Positions 24,049 through 27,932 of a stretch of 27,932 bases of DNA are shown piece by piece. Within the stretch, counting starts at the first letter, position 1; each line of letters opens with the position of its first letter. Below the pieces are notes generated by a model. That model made no database searches, was not told the origin of the DNA, and was given only the letters and a program-made list of their open reading frames with translations. The position numbers and the translations under genes are program-made. Source of the stretch: Methanobacterium sp. UBA410 (GTDB lineage Archaea > Methanobacteriota > Methanobacteria > Methanobacteriales > Methanobacteriaceae); NCBI GenBank assembly GCA_002498385.1, contig DAHH01000007.1:73013-100944 (forward strand), read 5' to 3'.

Positions 24049-24394
24049 TTTGCACCCCACTTTGTATTAATTTTATTATTAAAAGTAATACAATATAAAG
24101 GCTTTTATATGAAAAAATAAAATGGATAGTGATAAGAGGGAATCTTTGTATCAAGTGTGTATTAATTATTTTAAAAAGAATCATACATTATGTGAGGCCA
24201 GTGACAAGTAATATCCAAAAAGGTATCCCATTGCACAATATTTTAATAGACAAATGATCATTAAAGAAATAATTGAAATATTAATAAGTGTAGTGTAATA
24301 CATCCATTGGATAATGACTTAGATCATTAGTTTTCCAACGAGTTTATTAACATTTATCAATGAATAAATCCTAAGGACTTAATGGAGGTTCAAG
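24049..24394. other. Divergent promoter region between surface-protein pair and DUF35 gene
   Basis: No gene is visible. Minus-strand TATA-like sequences (CTTTATATTG near 24094, CATATAAAAG near 24102-24111) can serve the surface-protein genes; a plus-strand TTTATTAAC near 24343 can serve the DUF35 gene. A small dyad ATCCATTGGAT is at 24302-24312. Confidence 0.5.
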
Positions 24395-24793
24395 ATGAAA
24401 GATATTATTAGAGGCTGGCGTCACATCCAACAAAGGTACAATCTCATAGGATCAAAATGTTCAGAGTGTGGAAAGGTTTTCTTCCCAAAAAGAGTTATAT
24501 GCCCTGAATGCAGGAGAAGAGGTAAGTTAGAAGACATAAAGCTCAGCGGTAAGGGTAAAATATACACTTATTCAGTTATAAACACACCTACAGATGAATT
24601 TAAAACATTAGCACCCTATGTTGTTGCCATAATTGAATTAGAAGAAGGTACAAAGATAACATCCCAAATAGTAGATTGTGATCCTGAAGAAGTTGAAATT
24701 GGGGATGAAGTCGAGGTTGTATTTAGAAAAATAAGGAAAGAAGGCAATGATGGAGTGATTTCATATGGATACAAATTCAAACTCAAAAAGTAA
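24395..24793 (+). CDS. DUF35 zinc-ribbon/OB-fold protein
   Basis: Zn-ribbon OB-fold protein (DUF35 family) of 132 residues. The N-terminal helix (RGWRHIQQRYNLIGSKC) is followed by a zinc ribbon with C22xxC25 and C37xxC40 (CSEC, CPEC), then an OB fold (GKGKIYTYSVI, APYVVAIIELEEGTKITSQIVD, IGDEVEVVF). In archaea such proteins bridge acetoacetyl-CoA thiolase and HMG-CoA synthase in mevalonate/isoprenoid synthesis, usually next to those genes. Here neither neighbour is present; it lies 5' of cfbA, with which it overlaps by 29 bp. GGAGGT precedes the ATG. Scaffold function is family knowledge; the context gives no support for a specific partner. Confidence 0.9.
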   Translation: MKDIIRGWRHIQQRYNLIGSKCSECGKVFFPKRVICPECRRRGKLEDIKLSGKGKIYTYSVINTPTDEFKTLAPYVVAIIELEEGTKITSQIVDCDPEEVEIGDEVEVVFRKIRKEGNDGVISYGYKFKLKK

Positions 24794-25208
24794 GGTAGGT
24801 GTGCTTCTCGTAGGCCATGGTAGTAGACTTCCATACGGTAAAGACGTTGTAACCCAGATTGCAAATATCTACAGATCAGATGAGGACTACCCAGTTGAAG
24901 TTGGTTTCATGAACATGTCAAAACCATCCATACCAGAGGCAGTGAACAAGCTTGCAGAGACCGGTGTTGACAAGATCATTGTAACCCCAGTGTTCCTGGC
25001 CCACGGAGTCCATACAAAACAGGACATACCACGCATCCTTGGATTGACCAACGACCACAGCGAAGATCATGATCATGAAGGCCACCCTCACCATCATGAA
25101 GAGGTTGAGAAGGTCGAATTTGACGGTGAAATCGTTTACACAGAACCATTAGGTGCTGACAGCAGAATAGCCGCCATAATAGAAGACAGGGTTAAGGATG
25201 CCCTCTGA
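24765..25208 (+). CDS. cfbA: Sirohydrochlorin nickelochelatase CfbA (CbiX-small type)
   Basis: Small homodimeric chelatase of 147 residues that inserts Ni2+ into sirohydrochlorin, the first dedicated step of coenzyme F430 synthesis; it can also insert Co2+ in vitro in related enzymes. The two catalytic histidines are H18 (VGHGSR) and H80 (FLAHGVHTKQD). A His-rich insert at residues 97-111 has seven histidines (EDHDHEGHPHHH) and may buffer nickel, as in other methanogen CfbA proteins. The ATG overlaps the end of the DUF35 gene by 29 bp and is supported by GGAGTGAT upstream, so this overlap is probably real and implies coupling. It overlaps thiL by 11 bp. Confidence 0.95.
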   Translation: MDTNSNSKSKVGVLLVGHGSRLPYGKDVVTQIANIYRSDEDYPVEVGFMNMSKPSIPEAVNKLAETGVDKIIVTPVFLAHGVHTKQDIPRILGLTNDHSEDHDHEGHPHHHEEVEKVEFDGEIVYTEPLGADSRIAAIIEDRVKDAL

Positions 25209-26238
25209 ACCACGAATTGCCGATCTTGGTGAAAAAAAATTAATAAAAAGGCTCCTTAAAAGAAGCCGAATTAATTCTCTTTTTTTAAACAAATTTTTGG
25301 ATGAACATTCAGTTAAAAGCACAAGCGACGATGCTGCCCTGGTAGATCTCGGAGAAACCTACGTGGTTGCAAGTTCAGATATGCTGATGCAGTCCACACA
25401 TTTTCCCGATGAAATGACACCCCATCAAATCGGAAAAAAGATCGTGACTGTGAACGTGAGCGACGTTGCTGCCATGGGTGCAGACACCATTGGAATAATT
25501 GTATCCATGGGTTTACCCAGGGACATGCTGCTTTCAGACTTCGATGAGATGGTTGAAGGCGTGCTCGAAGCGTGCAGAGACTACGATATGGCTCTCATTG
25601 GGGGTGACACCAACGAATCCAGGGAACTCACCCTATGCGGAACCTGCATTGGATTCGTTGAGAAATATAAGGTGTTGATGAAGTGCGGAGCTCAGCCTGG
25701 TGATGTTGTTGCTGTTACAGGCCCCCTCGGACTTGCAGCCGCTGGTTTTGAAGTTTTGGTCAGGGAACGATCAGTGAGGAAAATAAAGAGTCTTGATCCT
25801 GATTTCAGGGCCCTTGTTTTAAAACACGCCCTTCAACCGGAAGCCCGGCTGAAAGAGGGTGTCCTCCTGGCAGATACAGGAACTTTAACCTCTGCAACAG
25901 ACATAACAGACGGACTTCTAAGTGAAATCGGCGAGATAATGGATGCATCCCCTGGCATTGGTGTAACCCTCTACAGTGAAAAGATTCCTGTACCAGAGGC
26001 TGTGATGGAGGTTGGAAGGCTCATGGATAAGGATCCATTAGAAATGGCTTTAAGCTATGGAGAGGATTTTGAACTACTTTTAACCATTAAAAAGGATAAT
26101 TTTAAGGATCTAAAGGATTTAGAAGGTTTAGATCTCCATGAGATTGGTTTTGTTGATTCATCAGGCGTCATCCAAATGATAGATAAGTATGGAAAAACAG
26201 AGATAATAACAGCAAAAGGGTACGAACATCTTCATTGA
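25198..26238 (+). CDS. thiL: Thiamine-monophosphate kinase ThiL
   Basis: ATP-dependent kinase of 346 residues that makes thiamine pyrophosphate from thiamine monophosphate, the last step of thiamine cofactor synthesis. It shows the PurM-like fold: DDAALVDLG (44-52), SSDMLMQSTHFPDEM, NVSDVAAMGA (90-99), GGDTNESRELTLCGTCIG and GDVVAVTGPLGLAAAG, with DITDGLLSEIGEI in the second half. The start overlaps the cfbA end by 11 bp, so the two are translationally coupled. There is no functional link between F430 and thiamine; the neighbourhood is probably just a conserved order. Confidence 0.96.
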   Translation: MPSEPRIADLGEKKLIKRLLKRSRINSLFLNKFLDEHSVKSTSDDAALVDLGETYVVASSDMLMQSTHFPDEMTPHQIGKKIVTVNVSDVAAMGADTIGIIVSMGLPRDMLLSDFDEMVEGVLEACRDYDMALIGGDTNESRELTLCGTCIGFVEKYKVLMKCGAQPGDVVAVTGPLGLAAAGFEVLVRERSVRKIKSLDPDFRALVLKHALQPEARLKEGVLLADTGTLTSATDITDGLLSEIGEIMDASPGIGVTLYSEKIPVPEAVMEVGRLMDKDPLEMALSYGEDFELLLTIKKDNFKDLKDLEGLDLHEIGFVDSSGVIQMIDKYGKTEIITAKGYEHLH

Positions 26239-26304
26239 AACATGAGGATCCCCAAAATAGTTATATCATTTTTGAAATGGTACTTCAGAACCAGGTGAAA
26301 GGCT

Positions 26305-27312
26305 ATGAAAAGAGAAGCTATGCTCTACGACAAGGTTGGAAAGACTTTAAACTGTAAGATATGTCAAAGGCGCTGCATAATCTCTGAAGGTAATAGGGGA
26401 TTCTGCACCATGCGCGAAAATGATGGGGGAAAACTTTACACCCTCAACTACGCTGCTGCATCCTCTGTTGCAGTTGATCCAATCGAAAAGAAGCCCCTCT
26501 TCCACTTCTATCCAGGTTCAACCTCATTCTCCCTGGGAACCCTGGGCTGCAACTTCCGCTGCAAGTACTGCCAGAACTGGACCATCTCCCAGGCGGACCT
26601 TGAAACAGTTCCAACAAACGACATTCCTCCAGAGAGGGCAGTTGAACTTGCAAAGGAGTACGGGTGCAGATCCATCTCCTGGACCTACAACGAGCCAACC
26701 ATGTGGTTTGAGTACACCCTGGACTCTGCAAAACTCGCCCACAAAGAAGATATAAAAACCGTGTACGTAACCAATGGCTACATGAGCGAAGAGGCGCTTG
26801 AACTTCTGGCTCCCCACCTTGATGCTGCCAACGTCGACCTAAAAGGTATGTCAGACAGGTTCTACAGCGAACTCTGCGATGCAAGGCTCCAACCAGTTCT
26901 CGACAACATCAAACGAATGCACGAGGCAAAGATCCACCTGGAGATCACCAACCTGATAATTCCAGGGTACAACGACTCTGAAGAGGATCTGAAGGCCCTG
27001 ATAAACTTCATGGCGGATGAGGTAGGTGTCGAGGTTCCACTGCACTTCACAAGGTTCTTCCCCCACTACCAGATGCAGGACGTACCACCAACCGAAATTC
27101 AAACCCTTGAAAAGGCCTACAAAATGGCAAAGGAAGCAGACATGAAGTACGTCTACGTTGGGAACGTGCCACACACAGACGGTGAGAATACACGCTGCCC
27201 AGAGTGCGGTGAACTTCTAATTGAGAGAGACGGCTTCCAGGTAGTTGACGAAAAACTGGAGAAAACGCGTAAATGTCCAAGCTGCGGGACTGAGATTGAT
27301 ATTGTTACCTAA
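26305..27312 (+). CDS. amrS: AmrS-type radical SAM protein (AmmeMemoRadiSam system)
   Basis: Radical SAM protein of 335 residues from the AmmeMemoRadiSam group (PflA-like). The cluster motif is C82xxxC86xxC89 (CNFRCKYC). Before it is a cysteine-rich N terminus (C17, C20, C24, C34; LNCKICQRRCIISEG..GFC). Conserved blocks SISWTYNEPTMWFEY, NGYMSEEAL and LEITNLIIPGYND follow. The tail has a second zinc-ribbon-like region (CPECGELL ... CPSCGTE). The substrate of this system is unknown; the usual Memo and AMMECR1 partners are not in this window. AGGTGA lies six bases before the ATG, with AGTTATATC at about 26259 as a possible promoter. The 3' end is duplicated (see repeat). Confidence 0.94.
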   Translation: MKREAMLYDKVGKTLNCKICQRRCIISEGNRGFCTMRENDGGKLYTLNYAAASSVAVDPIEKKPLFHFYPGSTSFSLGTLGCNFRCKYCQNWTISQADLETVPTNDIPPERAVELAKEYGCRSISWTYNEPTMWFEYTLDSAKLAHKEDIKTVYVTNGYMSEEALELLAPHLDAANVDLKGMSDRFYSELCDARLQPVLDNIKRMHEAKIHLEITNLIIPGYNDSEEDLKALINFMADEVGVEVPLHFTRFFPHYQMQDVPPTEIQTLEKAYKMAKEADMKYVYVGNVPHTDGENTRCPECGELLIERDGFQVVDEKLEKTRKCPSCGTEIDIVT

Positions 27313-27332
27313 GGCTTGATATTGTTACCTAA
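27296..27332. repeat. 20-bp-period duplication of the amrS 3' end
   Basis: TTGATATTGTTACCTAA occurs at 27296-27312, ending in the amrS stop codon, and again at 27316-27332 after a GGC spacer. The last codons and stop of the gene have been copied directly downstream. Confidence 0.95.
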
Positions 27333-27418
27333 TCTTGCTATTTGATTAAGGCTCTTTTCTAATTGAAACCCCTTTCCAATTGAAAAAAATGAAAAATAGG
27401 GAAAGTTAATTTAACAAT

Positions 27419-27814
27419 TCAGAATTTAAGCTCTGATTTTAACTTTGCATCGGCGATGTAACCCATTCCCACTGTTACAAGGGGAATGATAAGGTATGTG
27501 AATCCTATATCCATCATGTAGGCCTGCAAACCCATGTGTATGGGGCTTGCAGGTAAAAACATCAGTAAATCCAGGGCTATGCAGACCACAAACCAGGAAA
27601 CACCAATTAGGATACCTTCATACAGAAAATTTTTCTTAACAGGTTTGAAGTACTACATTGCCAGAAGCACGGCAGTGGCCGTCACAACAACCAGCATTAC
27701 AGCCTCAAATAAGGGGTTAGCAGACTGTTTCAATGGGTAGATCAAGAAAGAAACAATAAATGGTGTAATCCACATCATAATGCCGTAAAGAACTATTTTC
27801 AGGGTTTTGTTCAT
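27419..27814 (-). pseudogene. DUF5367-like membrane protein interrupted by one UAG
   Basis: Reading the minus strand from ATG 27814 gives a continuous 131-codon frame: MNKTLKIVLYGIMMWITPF, LIYPLKQSANPLFEAVMLVVV, VSWFVVCIALDLLMFLPASP, GFTYLIIPLVTVGMGYIAD. It ends in TGA at 27419-27421. Four membrane helices are clear, and the layout fits the small archaeal DUF5367 membrane proteins. A single in-frame TAG at 27653-27655 (codon 54, between VLLAM and YFKPV) breaks it. Frame and composition are otherwise intact, so this is either a very recent nonsense mutation, a sequencing error, or UAG read-through; Methanobacteriales are not known to use pyrrolysine, so the first two are favoured. A TATA-like element is at 27859-27869. 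Confidence 0.75.
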
Positions 27815-27858
27815 GTTTTTTTGGATCTTTTCATGTGATTAAGTTGTGAATCAAAAGT

Positions 27859-27869
27859 ATTATATATTA
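27859..27869 (-). promoter_or_regulatory. TATA box for the DUF5367-like gene
   Basis: TAATATATAATA-like sequence on the minus strand, 45-55 bp upstream of the ATG, still well formed. The upstream flank 27870-27921 contains an imperfect inverted pair CAATGATCGAT / TTGATCGTTG that might be an operator. Confidence 0.5.
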
Positions 27870-27932
27870 CTTTGTTGTTATCAATGATCGATGTGTAGTT
27901 TTTATCATATTGATCGTTGGAGTGGAAGTGTC

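Overview
The window looks like chromosomal DNA of a mesophilic methanogen of the order Methanobacteriales, most likely Methanobacterium or a close relative. The evidence is an AT-rich archaeal sequence with TATA boxes, GGAGGTGA-type ribosome binding sites, and archaeal/eukaryal-type information-processing genes (aIF2alpha, Nop10, rps27e, rpl44e, rpl21e, PCNA, GINS, TFS, Rpo subunits L and F, exosome Csl4, SRP54, Pus10). CfbA, the first enzyme of coenzyme F430 synthesis, points to a methanogen. No database search was possible; all families were recognised by eye from translated sequence.

Layout. Positions 68-9853 are all on the minus strand. They comprise rpl44e-rps27e-aIF2alpha-Nop10-PAC2 (translation/ribosome biogenesis), TFS-membrane protein-PCNA-GINS (transcript cleavage plus replication fork), a decayed NUDIX hydrolase, Csl4-RpoL-DUF99, Dph2 and hypoxanthine phosphoribosyltransferase. 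Positions 10265-17009 are on the plus strand: SRP54, Pus10, rpl21e-RpoF-DUF655-RsmA/KsgA, a small carboxymuconolactone-decarboxylase-like protein, and a HemK/PrmC-type methyltransferase. These two blocks are housekeeping genes.

Positions 17165-24048 (minus strand) are more accessory. They hold a CDF cation exporter, an Nramp-related transporter whose ion-site motifs resemble Mg2+-type rather than Mn2+/Fe2+-type Nramps, and a soluble PRC-barrel/MgtE-N/CBS protein that looks like the magnesium-sensing half of MgtE without its pore. An Lrp/AsnC regulator follows, with three operator-like repeats spaced 30 bp apart directly upstream of its TATA box. Two unknown secreted, cysteine-rich proteins with pilin-like N termini complete the block. 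Positions 24395-27312 (plus strand) are a tight run of DUF35 protein, CfbA, ThiL and a radical SAM AmrS-like gene. The window ends in a minus-strand DUF5367-like membrane gene interrupted by one in-frame UAG.

The most interesting points are the putative sensor-plus-transporter magnesium module with its neighbouring Lrp gene, the phased lrp operators, the NUDIX pseudogene inside an otherwise conserved housekeeping cluster, and an unusual abundance of short (9-20 bp) tandem duplications. The duplications lie in nearly every intergenic region and also inside several reading frames. I found no tRNA, rRNA, CRISPR array, insertion sequence or prophage.
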